Shown piece by piece: positions 25,303 to 36,578 of a stretch of DNA of 64,000 nt. How positions within the stretch are numbered: the stretch's first letter is position 1; each line of letters opens with the position of its first letter. The translations under genes were made by a program, and so were the position numbers. Location of the stretch: NCBI GenBank assembly GCA_035771175.1, contig CM069599.1, positions 37,945,707 to 38,009,706 on the forward strand, written 5' to 3'. The DNA is from Paratinospora sagittata (Eukaryota > Streptophyta > Magnoliopsida > Ranunculales > Menispermaceae). Below the pieces are notes generated by a model that saw only the letters and a list, made by a program, of their open reading frames with translations, was not told the origin of the DNA and ran no database searches.

Positions 25303-26878
25303 GGCTAATGAACTCAGCAGCAGTGGACAAAACGGGAGTGTGTATTAAACAGAAGCAAGAGTGTTTTAAATTAAGGAAATTAATGATATTAATGTGATAG
25401 ATAAATCATGGTTAGTGCATGTTGCATGGGGTTGGTGATCAGTTCACTTGTAAGGGAGAAAGATTATGAGAGAGCATCCATACGGTGTGTGCATGGGCTC
25501 TAGGTAGGATTTGGTTGAGTCATGCATGTCAACTTTAACAGCTTTATATGTATGTATTGTAGCTTAATATTGTTGGGATTAAGGAGACTTGACTTTCTTA
25601 ACCAAATGATTTACAACCAAGAAAGATAAATGACCAACCGCAAAAGTAAGAGCGGAAAGGAAAAAATAACATCTGAGATATAACCGATTTCTGCTGCAAA
25701 GATAATTCGTTTTTAGTACAATTTCATCTCTGCTCTTAGTGATTGGAAGGTGTCCTTGTGCTACTCTTGGTTTGACACTTGGATGCAAGAAACAGAAAAA
25801 AAAAAAGAATCCACCTTTTGGAAGGCATATAGTATAGCAGCAAAATCAACAAAAAATGAAATTAAATACCATAGTACATATTCTTTTAACTCTGGTTAAC
25901 ATAACCAATGGACAAGCTAGTAATTGCAGACAATGTAGTACAAGGGGAGACAACAAAGACATCCCAACCACCAGATTTCCATGCTTTTAAAGCTTTTCCC
26001 ATTGGTGCATTGAGGGTGTCTGACATTATTGTAACAAATGCTCAATAGTACTGAGACTACCCAACAAGCAGCCAGCTTTTTAGTGGTTTTAACAAATTAC
26101 AAGGCAATAACCCATTGATTGGACAAGGTTTGTTTCCTTAATAGCAAATAATACAACACATATCCTGACAAATCTGGATGTGGATTCACTTGGATATAGA
26201 ATGTTTTTGTACAAATATAATCTTGTATTTATACTGTTAATAACAGTGTTTGTCACTTATTACAACAAAGGTGTTCTTAAAAGAGAGGTAACATGGAGAA
26301 ATCAAATGAGCTTTTAACAATGTAACACCCATCAGATGGAAGGAACCACATTCAAACATATGCAGAACAAAAGAAAGTTGTTAAAATATAAGTTAAATGA
26401 CTACTAAGAGGGATTACAAAACCGTTGCTGATGCTATGAACTCGCTCTAAAATAATAATAAAAAAGTATCTTTTCAGTTGGAAAATTGGGTCTCACCAAA
26501 TTTGGTTATGCTATGCCCAAATGCTACAATCAATCATTTGTAAAAGAATGAAGCTAGTCATATGGTATAAATTGTTCTCCCAGCAGAAGGATTCATGTGT
26601 TAACATTTAAACATCCGGGTGTATATGACTTGCCTTGAGCACAATGGTACAATCTGCAGACCACCTTCAAATGACATAGAGTAAACAACAATCTCCTGTG
26701 AGATGCAAAATGCTTGGGTTCTACTTCAGCTGGATCTTTCCTGCATCAATCCATTTGAGTTAGTAACCCTATAACAAATGAGAGTTAAGCCAAAAAAAAA
26801 AGAAAAAAAAAGACAAGATGTAGGTGCTTTGACCTGGTTATGCTTTGGATGGTGTGACAAAAGCCAAGCAAGCAACTT
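25303..26878. other. ACOS5 upstream region and DLDG1 3' flank
   Basis: No gene is supported. The left part is the promoter side of the minus-strand ACOS5-like gene. The right part, ending at 26878, is likely the 3' UTR of the minus-strand DLDG1-like gene. Frames here are short and unmatched. Confidence 0.5.
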
Positions 26879-29800
26879 CTAATGACGCTTCATTTCTTGG
26901 AAAATATTCGAAACCTTGGGAGATAATCTTGGGAGGAATTTGAATAACTGTACCAACATGGAAGATGAAGACATCCATCAAATGATAATTATGCACAAAG
27001 TTTCTAGTAAGCCAGGTATTTCATGTGCCTATAGGCAAGAAGGCAATACATGATATAAAAGATTATAGAGAAGAAGAAAAAATGCAAAGGGCATAAAAAG
27101 GTATACAATCAAAATGAGAGATCTCTTATACTCCAGATCATCCAAGCTTGAATAATCTTTCCTTCTTGGTTTTCACTAGCATCTATGAACTGAGATTTTG
27201 ATATTTGGTTGGACTAAATGTTTTTACATTAAAGTAACATTGACTTTATCATCACCTGGCTTTGAGCCGTGATATGATTGTTAATCCATGCCAAACGACT
27301 AATGTATATTGGTAGGGTTCCTCAAATCTGCTTCCATGCCTTGACCATCACAAGCATAACTTGCTCCAATACCTATCTGTACTTGAAGCCTTATGTGTGT
27401 CTTGATCCAAAATTGAAGATTGCAATAATTAAAAAACCCCAACACAAAGTGGTCATCATTGAACACTTAGGAAAGTAGGGAAAGGGGCCAAAGGTCCACA
27501 AAGTGTTGAAAACATGCATCAGGTAGAAGATTGTTTAAGTGGAACTGTTGCTATAACCTTCCAAACGAGATTAAATGACTATAACTATCCAAGTTTCTAA
27601 AATATTTTAGTGATAAAACGTACCCAAAGCTTCACACAAGCATCAATAACAACTGGAACAAAGGAGACAAAAATGGTAATTGCAGACTGGTCCACTTCTA
27701 GTCCATAGTGCTCCACAATTATTTCTAAGAGAGTCTGCCATCCAGATTCAGAATGATACCTGCAGTCTCAAAATGAATAAAATTTAGTGTTCCGTATTTG
27801 AAGTTGAGGTGTTACCCGTAGAAAATGGACAAATTGCCTCTAAAGTGCTTTGATTAAAGTACAGACATCTTATTGCAGGTACTGCCATACAGAAATGCTG
27901 CTTGACTTATCAACTTAATTTTCCAAGTCATCTAGAAATACAAGTGCTTTGATTAAGCTGATACCTCCAAAAGAGAAGGATCCAAGGCGAAGGATAACAC
28001 GGATGAAGGTATTCAAAGTGCATGAAACTAGACACTCATACACCTCCACCAAAAACATGGGTCAAGAAAATGTTGATAGGCAAAATAGGTTCCTGTTGTT
28101 GAAGTAGAATGATGATTGGAAGATGATGGAACAGATCAGAAACTATGACACCTGTGCTTATTACTTTATTGGCAGTTGCATCACATTATTAGATGGGCAT
28201 AACTTGTACATCACAACCATGCTAAAGATCCTTAGCTACTCTAGCACTAAAAACTTGCTACCAAGGGTCTGAAGGTTACCCCAAAAAAATATCTGTGATA
28301 AGAATAATCAGGAATGCCTTTCCAGTATCTGAAACATTGTTTAATATTTTGTACCCTGTAAACTTCAGCAAAGCTACCTGCACAAACCAAAAGATCAGAC
28401 AGTTAACAAGAATTGTAATAAGTAGAACAAGTAATTCAAGGCAAAGCGAACTGTATGGCGTTACACCATCTTTTGCAAAGGTTTGACGAAATTAATGTAG
28501 GTAAAAAAGAATTGAATCCAACGTTGGGTAGGATAATCTAGCATTTTGATTCAAAAAGTATATGATGCCAGATAATATGAATCTATTGAGCTGGGGATTA
28601 GGTACTAAGGCTCGGTCTGGAAAGAGTTACAAAATTGATGTAAAATGAACTATGAGAAGATAATAATAAAAAATAAATAAATAATAAAAAAGGGATGCTC
28701 AAGAGCCAGTGCCAACATTAACACAAACTAGTACTTTTCTTTTAGTAATATAAATCTTTTTCATTTCCTCTCGAAAAAAGCATTAACACAAACTAGAATG
28801 TAAAATAAAATCAGAGAAAGAAGTCCATCGTTCATATTTAACTGTTTGGGCAGGCATATGCAAGCTTTCAGTCTAACACCAAAAGAAGGTCCAATTTTGT
28901 AAATGATAATCTATATCAATCTGATCATTCAGTTTCTAATCTCAATCCAATTATTCATTGTGCAAAGGAGATGGTAGCCAAACATGATCTGACATATCTT
29001 ACACTTTTTCTAAGCGAACACCTGGACCAAATTAAATGTATTATTTTTCCCCTCTTATTCAGTTTTTTTGACCTCGTGCCCATTAAACTAAAGCCAAAAA
29101 GATTTTTTTCTTTAAGAAACTCTGCCAAGTAGATGGAAATTGTCCATCACTCCACATTTAATAATCATGAACCAAGTAACTTTAGCACAGGTTTCTGGTG
29201 CAGAAGCAGATAAATAAGCATAAAGCTCTGGTGGTGAAAACTGATCATCATAAAAACCATGAATAGTAGGAGAATAAAGAAATTTTAATTCTCTAGAATA
29301 AAGCTGATTAAGAAGCATGCAGAATATGTTTAATATTGCAGAATAACCTTAATATCTACTCAATACTAGTTTTATAAGTTGGTCCATCAATTTCCAGATT
29401 AACCTTCTATCAATTTGTTAATCATTTATGAAAATTATCATAAAGAAAAGAGAGAGGGAGAAAACAAAGGGAGGAAGCATCTTATATTACAAAAAAAGCA
29501 TGGGTAGCTGAAAGGTAAAAACAGTAACTTACTTTGCTCTGGTTGAAGTATAAAAGAATGAATAATGCAATCCCATAAACCATATCTGACCATATATTGG
29601 CAAATCTTTTCCGGTTTTCTAGCCTCCATTCATTTCTTAACTCTAAACTGCAGAGGACAACAATGGAACCAAATAAGAAAAAACTAATTCATACTGGTCA
29701 TGCTGCAAATTCAGCCATTTTAGTAGATATAATAAATTCTGGAAAGGAAAGGTTTAAGTCACAGGCATGATGATTGGTGTCCACTGAGCATTGTATAAGA

Positions 29801-32800
29801 AGCTAGTAATGCTTCCTGATGCAGCATCAAATACTTCAATAGCACACCTTGAATACAAAAATTAGCACAGAACCAATGTCCAAGAGAGGGGAAAAGACAG
29901 AGGAAGTTCGGATGAAATACCAAGGCAATGATATCTCAACAATATGCAGATTAAATGAAATACAAAGGATGCCAGCATTGGGATTGGAAACAGGGATAAA
30001 ACCTTTAACAATGACAGATAACATACTTATATTTTTTTGAGAAGAGACAAAATATTGTGGCAATGAGCATAAGGAATGCTCGTGGAGAATCGACAATACA
30101 CCCTAACAGCATGTGACAGAAGCATCCCACACAAGACAACCTCTAAACTGAAATTACATCAAAGCACCCCAATTCCTGTACCAGTCTGTGAAGGCGTACC
30201 CAACACCTATCTTGGAAGAACTAATCCAAGTGGCAGAATGAGTCTTAGAAGTCTCCCAAATATCGTCCACTTTACTGATCTTATTTTTAAAGATCCTATT
30301 GTTCCTTTCTCCCCATAGGGACCAAAGGACAGCAACTGAAATAAAGCTCCCAATCTCCTTGCATCTTCTACTCAACCCAGCATTATGGTTAGACACGAAG
30401 CACTTTTCACATGGCTGAGGCATACTAAACTTTCCAAAAAGAAGCAATTTCCATCTTCTCCAGACCTGAACAGCAAGAGAGCATCTAAAGAAGAGATGGT
30501 CCACTGTCTCATAATCTGTAAGACAGAGAACGCAGCAGTGCGGTGATAGATAAAAATGGGGCAGTTGCTTTTGTACTAATTCCTGGGTGCAGAGCCTATT
30601 GAGAGTCACAAGCTGTCCAAACACTCTAATTCTATGTGGAATTGGAGCTCTCTAAATGTGATGGTAATAGGTTGGGGGTGTTGAAGTTGAGTGCTCAATG
30701 AGATGATTAAAGGACTTACATGAGTAGAAGCCGGTGTTATCAAGGGACCAAAGGAAGGTATCATTTGAAGAAGGGGAAAGCTGAACCAAGTTAATTCTAG
30801 ATAGCAGAGGGCCAATCTCAACTTCCTCTCTTGCCGTGAGGTTGCGGGGGAAGTTAAAGTTCCATGATGGTTGATCAAGAGAATTTGAGGGGAGGTTGGT
30901 TAAGAAATGAATAATAGGGGTGTTGGGACTGTTAGAGAGGCGGAACAAGTGAGGGAAAGATTGGGCAAGGGGAACATCTCCACACCAGCAATACTCCCAA
31001 AAGCGGATAGAGTGGCCATTTCCTACCTTGAGAGTAATGTGTGCATAAAGATTGGATAAATGCTGGAAATGTGCTTCCATGGGCTTCTATAGGTGGCATG
31101 AGCCGCACTACCAGATTGTCTACCCTCCATAGAACACCCATACTAGTTTCGAATGACTTGAGCCCATAATGTATCACCCTCCTCCATGAACCTCCATAGC
31201 CATTTTGCAACCAAAACAAGATTTCTTGTTTTGATATTGCCAATGTCCAACCCACCATGAACAGTGGGTTTTTGGACTTTATCCCAACTTACTAAATGAA
31301 AACTTTTACAGTCATCAACCCCTTTCCACTGTTATGAAACACCCACATATCATATATTTTGTAAGCTATATGGATAATAGATATCCAAATCTAAGTTACC
31401 CGGACTCTTTAAGTTAGCTTAACGTACCCGTGTTCGACACTTTATGATATGACATGGGTATGGGATATTTGTCCGACACTTTAGATTTTAGAATATTACT
31501 ATGTAGATTCTCCAATGGAAAGAAGATAAACATTAAAGAAGATAATGACCAATAAATGAAATTCACTTAAGTCCAAGAACAAAACGAACAATAAATGAGT
31601 AAAAAGAAGAAAAAAAAAGGAAAGAACAACATATAATATAGTTGAGTCCCCGTATCACAAAATTTGAAAATGAACAAGTCGGACCTCTAGATATGTACCC
31701 GTATCCGACACCCATACCCAAGTCCAGATAACATAGATCCAAATATACTATTTATGCATCCTCGTCACCATTTTTAAAGAGATAGGCCCAATAAAAAAAT
31801 AAAAATAAAAGGAACATATACACACAATTTATCATAATAATGAATGGTGCAGCTTATGGTATGAAGTATCAATTGAACTCAAGAAAGCCTTTTCTCAAAT
31901 ACATGGAGATGAAGCTTATGGTATCAAAAACCAAAATTGCAAAATAAAATAAAGCATTCATCATCTTACGCTTTATGCCGCAACTCCAACCAAACCTCTT
32001 CATCTGAAAGAGGAGGAGATTTACCAATCTCTGCTTCAAACCGGAATCTGGCATTCTCGACTTTTAATGTCTTTATCATTTCAAGCTTTTGATACCTTCT
32101 CACATCAAAAAATTCGGCTGCAAGTGGTACAGTCCTCACATACCTGTTCAAGTTTGAAGGTTGAATTACTTTCATTAGTTAAAATCTAAACTAGATGAGA
32201 ACCAACCCCCCACACCAAGGAAGGCCAGACAACTCTACCAAAACCAATTCAAATATTTTTTTGAGGAACTAAGAGTTGTCCATTAGCTGAGTATATGCAC
32301 ATAAAAAGATACTATTCCAATGAAAGCCCTTGAATTCATTGAAAATTTTGGACCAAGAACATGGAACGATAAATGATGCAAGGACGCATGAAACACATGC
32401 ATAACATGTTTAGCATGTCTTTTATTTTTATAATGTTTTCTATTTTCGTTTCATGTCTTTGTTAGTGGGCCCACGTTAGGTGGTTTAAACCCACGTAGTT
32501 AAGTAGTTGGAAGTTGTGTCAGTTTAGGATTCTATTTGATAGTTTGTTATAAATAAGGTTTTTGCCATTAGGAGAGGGCATATGATATTTTTATGAAGAA
32601 TTCGAATCAATAGATTTATTTTGGTTATCTTTGTGTATTTTCGTTCTTGCTTCCGCGACGAATCTACATCAATAAAATTAATAAATTCTTCTTTGCATCA
32701 AAAGATGCCATGTTCCATGGCTTCCAAATGCCTCATCAACCCCCCACACCAAGGAAGGCTAGACAACCCTACCAAAACCAATTCAAATATTATGCCCCAT

Positions 32801-35690
32801 AAAACTAGGCTAGGTAATGAACACCAGATCTAAGAACACAAACCATCCATTGAACGGACTATTTTCAGTGCTGGTTATCCAATCACAGAAGTGACCATAG
32901 TTGAAATTCCCAGGGAGTTAGACATTTGTGTATTGATAAGACCATTCACTATTTTCTAAAGCTCAATCACTCCCCCAGATGAACAAGAATAGACTGGTAA
33001 CAAGTAGTGGAGGACATGGCCATGACCATTGTCTATACACTGCTTCTACACATAAACAAAATCTATAATGACTTTCCCTCTAGCCAATTAGATAATACAA
33101 ATGCTAGAATTTTCCCATGGAACCCACCCAAAGTAGAGAATCAGCCAATGGTAGGAACTAAAGATCCTAGATGACAGATGTTTAGCTGTCCAAAGAATGG
33201 GAATGAATGAAACAGGAATAAAATATCAAATGGAAAATGAACCACCTCTGATGATAATGCATATACTAGACTTCTGCCAGCCTTGGACAAAGCTTGAGAA
33301 AATCATTGAACCTCATTGATAAAATTGAACCATTCCAATATCCTGTGAATCCAAATCCATCTGCTATTTTCAATCAAGAAACAGATGAACCTTTTAACTA
33401 AAAAGAAGAGAATAAGAAGATATGTCTCTACAACTAAGATAGAGGCCCAACAGCGCATCCAAGGAGGTTTGGTCAGTTTGGTTGGAAAGAAATGCCAAGG
33501 TGTTTAATAATGTATCTGAGGAGGTCCTTGATGTTTGGGATGCTTTCAATTTTGCAGCTGCAAGTTGGATTAGTTGATCCCCTTTGGGCTGGAGACTACA
33601 GTATTTCCGAGTGGACTCGCAATTGGCCTTTTATGATCCAGTAGTTGTACGTTAGGCTTCTTGGTTTTTTGTTGGCACTGTCTTTCTGCTGGCTGTGTTT
33701 GGAGTATTCCTTATGGAGCCCTTTTAATTTGTATTCTGGTTTTCATTTATTAATATATGTCATTCGTTTCCTCTAAAAAAAAAGAGAAAAAAAAAAGTGT
33801 AGATCAAGTTATCACTAACACTCTCCCTCTCTTGTAGCCTCGTCTTGCATGCGGAGAGACAAAAAGGATGTTGAAACACATATATACATATATATACCAA
33901 AAATGCTAATGGGCAATATGCTAATGCTAACAAGGAGACTTGAAACCCAAGACCTCTCACAAACCTATGCTCTAGTACCATGTTAGAAACCCACTAAACC
34001 CAAGAGCTATAGCTAATAGGTAAAGGCCCAATAATGTATATCAAGATATCATTAAAAATAAAACCTTATTTTCCAAGCCAACAAATCTCTCAAAAACAAA
34101 CTCTATACCCTGCATCCAAAAAAATCTCACCTTTTCCTTAACTCAAAACATAACTTTCATAAGATCTCTCAACAATAGAATGCTCAAGCAGTCACCATAT
34201 CCCTACATTTGCTCCTCAACCTATATTCGGCATTTCGGTGTGACCAACCTACTTCACAAATAGTCTCTTTGATCCCTAGTGGCCTTTCATTATCCATTGT
34301 ACCCAAAAAATAATAATAATAATAAAATAAAAAATAAAAAAATTCTCCTTGACACCAAACCATCAGAACTATTTCAGAACCACAATAAAGCACATATACA
34401 TTGTCGAAATCCTTCCATTTCTTCTAGGGTCAGCAATATCTATTTTGGGACAATAGCAGGTTCTCAATGATATCCTATGAAAAAACACTCAGGGATCAAT
34501 CCAAATGATGCCACTTCTCATATAAATGGTACATGCGTTCAAGTAAATACAAATGTTTACATGCTAATAGCAGCATTTTCAAAAGATTACCTGTCTAAAA
34601 ATGGCATGAGAACATAGTCATGAACCACGAAATCCAAAGCCCATGGAATAACCACTAACAACACCAAGAATTTTGCCTGGAAGTACAACAAGTAGATTAG
34701 TACACTTGGGAATGAAATGATTGAGACTCATAAGTAGAGAAAATGCAGCTGCATGGCAATTAGATCAAAGGGCAAAGTCGGTTGGGAAAATAAGAAATCC
34801 ACTCCCAAAAAGGGGTTAGTAGGGATTGTGCTCCCATTTGCCATAGTTGGTGCTGTTGGAATAAAAAGGAACAATATCATGTGCAAAAGCAGGGAACTCA
34901 GCATAATTCAAACAAATAAAATCCATGGGCATTTCGCTTATTCAGACGAAACATTCAGGGATCAAAAAATAAGAGTGATAAAATAGTTGGGGATTCAATT
35001 AGAGAATTAATCCTAGTCAAATATGATAAAAATAAATAAATAAAAATCCTCCTTGCCATGGGTGTTAAGTAGTTTTAATGAACATACTGAACTCGATGAG
35101 GCATATTGAAAAACACGGTCCTCATATGTCAAATCATCATCATCCCTTCCAAGAACCAAATCTCTAGCATTTTCAATCAAACCCTTTTCAGGCCTCATCT
35201 CACTTGGATCAGCCCGGATATCTTCTACAAGTGAATCCAATTCATCATCACCCCAATCTTGATCCCAAGAAGAATTGTGAACTCCAGATGGCCCTTCTAC
35301 CAGCCAATCTTCCCACTTGCGATTCTCGGCATTCCTTACACCTTCCTGCTCCTCCCTTAGTTCTGAGATAGCCTCAGCTCTTCTCTTCCATGCTTCAAAC
35401 CGTTTGGCCTCTGATAATTCCTCTTCACTTGAGGTATCAGTCTCCTCAAGCATTTCATCTTCCTTCATACCAAACCAATTGCCATCCTCATCAAAGAAGA
35501 ACTTCTGCCACCAAGTTTTCTTCTTCCCTGAGTGCTTATTCTTTGCATTGACAATCAACCCACAAAGCTTTCTCCTCCTACGGATTAAGCAAACGACAGA
35601 GCTCAACTTTATGTGGGGATAATGAGTTGTTTGAGCTACACTACGATTAAACAGGATTGAAGTGTCACATAAGACCATAGAAGAGCTCAT
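26879..35690 (-). CDS. DLDG1: CemA-like chloroplast envelope protein (DLDG1-like)
   Basis: Nuclear homologue of the plastid envelope protein CemA/Ycf10. Arabidopsis DLDG1 (At4g31040) acts in the chloroplast envelope in proton homeostasis and non-photochemical quenching control. Seven exons join in frame: 35690-35088, 34676-34591, 32143-31970, 29647-29533, 28377-28280, 27759-27624 and 26947-26879, giving 426 aa. An acidic, Ser-rich stromal-type N-terminal region (WWQKFFFDEDGNW, DWGDDELDSL) precedes four hydrophobic segments (exons 2, 4, 5, 6) with the CemA signatures VIPWALDFVVHDYVLMPFL, IWSDMVYG, NNVSDTGKAFLIIL and SGWQTLLEIIVEHYG. It ends LFKFLPRLSPKVSNIFQ. The start is the first ATG after an in-frame stop at 35750. 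A transit peptide is plausible. Introns of 2.4 and 2.3 kb are full of transposon pieces. Confidence 0.92.
28716..28796 (+). mobile_element. 49-bp LINE-tail insertion with 16-bp TSD
   Basis: CATTAACACAAACTAG is repeated exactly at 28716-28731 and 28781-28796. The 49 bp between them end in CATTTCCTCTCGAAAAAAG, resembling the 3' tails of the LINEs here, which end TTTCCTCTAAAA or TTCTTCTCAAAA. It lies in DLDG1 intron 4. Confidence 0.8.
30031..31333 (-). mobile_element. 5'-truncated LINE in DLDG1 intron 3
   Basis: On the minus strand the pieces read as the LINE ORF2 C-terminus: VSWDKVQKPTVHGGLDIGNI, WPLYPLLGVLLVWR, then a zf-RVT region with HCCVLCLTDYETVDHLFFRC and SLWGERNNRIFKN. The 3' end is marked by a poly(T) on the plus strand at about 30031-30038. 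Several frameshifts are present. It lies in the same sense as the host gene. No target duplication was found. Confidence 0.85.
31391..31736. mobile_element. hAT-type MITE (346 bp)
   Basis: Imperfect terminal inverted repeats CTAAGTTACCCGGACT (31391-31406) and AGTCCAGATAACATAG (31721-31736) match at 13 of 16 positions. An exact 8-bp duplication ATCCAAAT flanks them at 31383-31390 and 31737-31744. An 8-bp TSD is diagnostic for the hAT superfamily. Subterminal CCGACAC/TCGACAC motifs recur at both ends, as in hAT transposase-binding regions. It is non-coding, in DLDG1 intron 3. Confidence 0.88.
32204..32791. repeat. 54-bp direct repeats around a 480-bp insert
   Basis: A block starting AACCCCCCACACCAAGGAAG at 32204-32257 returns at 32738-32791 with two differences. 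The intervening DNA contains a unit from TGATGCAA (32374) to TTGCATCA (32700), exact inverted ends, with weaker inverted similarity outside (GAACATGG...). Inside are GTTATAAATAAG and an AATAAAATTAATAAA stretch, resembling a small LTR or promoter-bearing unit. Its class is unclear. It lies in DLDG1 intron 2. Confidence 0.7.
33440..33797 (+). mobile_element. 5'-truncated LINE 3' end
   Basis: The plus strand encodes the terminal LINE ORF2 segment (VWLERNAKVFNNVSEEVLD, then FAAASWIS) and a 3' UTR ending in CATTTATTAATATATGTCAT and an A-rich tail at 33775-33797. It is antisense to DLDG1, in intron 2. The 5' boundary is approximate. Confidence 0.8.
33798..34020 (-). repeat. probable copia LTR/PBS scrap
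   Basis: GCTCTAGTACCATGTTAGAA at 33969 resembles the reverse complement of the classical copia primer site and the surrounding motif common in decayed plant LTR elements. There is no coding sequence and no defined ends. Confidence 0.35.
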
Positions 35691-36578
35691 TAAGAACAAC
35701 GTGAACACAAGGCCACATTTTTCAAGCCCAATTCCTCGCACAATCGTTCAAATTACACTCAAAAGAAACCTCAGAATCCCTCATTGAAGGAAATAGTGAA
35801 CTTAAAGCAGCAAGTAGACGTAGGCAGACGAAATTCATTACAGCTCTTTTCGAAATTCAGTAAATCGTGCTTTACAAACGGTGCAAATGAAAAGACAATA
35901 GACATAAAAATGGAGAATTCTTACGTCCGCCGGTGAAAATCAAAAGCAATTCCATCAGAAACTCTCCCCGAGAAATTCTTGATGGAGGACGATGTGTTTC
36001 CCCAAGATAATTAAGGGGATTTAAGGGTGAAAAGCGCGAGAGATGCAAAGTTATATATGGTTTTATTTTGCAGTGAAAGTCGCTAAGCTACAAAGAAACT
36101 GAAAGTCTGAAACAAAGCACAGACGCGGGAGAGGATAACGGCTCCATGTCAATAGTTTAGAATCTAGATAGACTTGTTTACTAATATGTATATGCTTGCT
36201 TCCAAAACACCCTTCAACTTCAAAGAAATTAATGGACGACCCACACGCTTAAAAACGTCATTTTTGGCAAATATATATATCCACCCTGATGAAACGTACT
36301 TACTAGAATTAATATCCTATATTTCCTTTTTTGCAAAACATAGAAAATTGCATCATCCACAACCACACATATTTAGTGGGCACGTTGCAAAATTCTCGAA
36401 ACAGAAGAAAATATTTTCAATTAATCAAGAACAGGACGTTTCGCTCAGTTATTTTTACATTAGAGTGTGGCTCCTGTCTTTTGCTTGTATCTTTAACGGT
36501 AACTCTCAAAGTACATACAGTTTTCTGTATTTAGGACAAATTAAATTCATTGGTTTTTGGACTTTGATGATCTCACAT
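35691..36578. other. DLDG1 5' region and PPR 3' flank
   Basis: It contains the DLDG1 leader and promoter side (35691-36150) and the PPR 3' flank up to 36578. The frame at 36174-36632 is antisense to the PPR end, compositionally random and has no family match. Confidence 0.55.

Noticed and set aside
25044..25397. Plus-strand frame opposite ACOS5 exon 1
   Set aside because: It is an antisense shadow of a well-supported coding exon.
35691..35741. DLDG1 start at 35741
   Set aside because: That codon is GTG, not ATG. The frame is bounded by a TGA at 35750 and the first ATG is at 35690.
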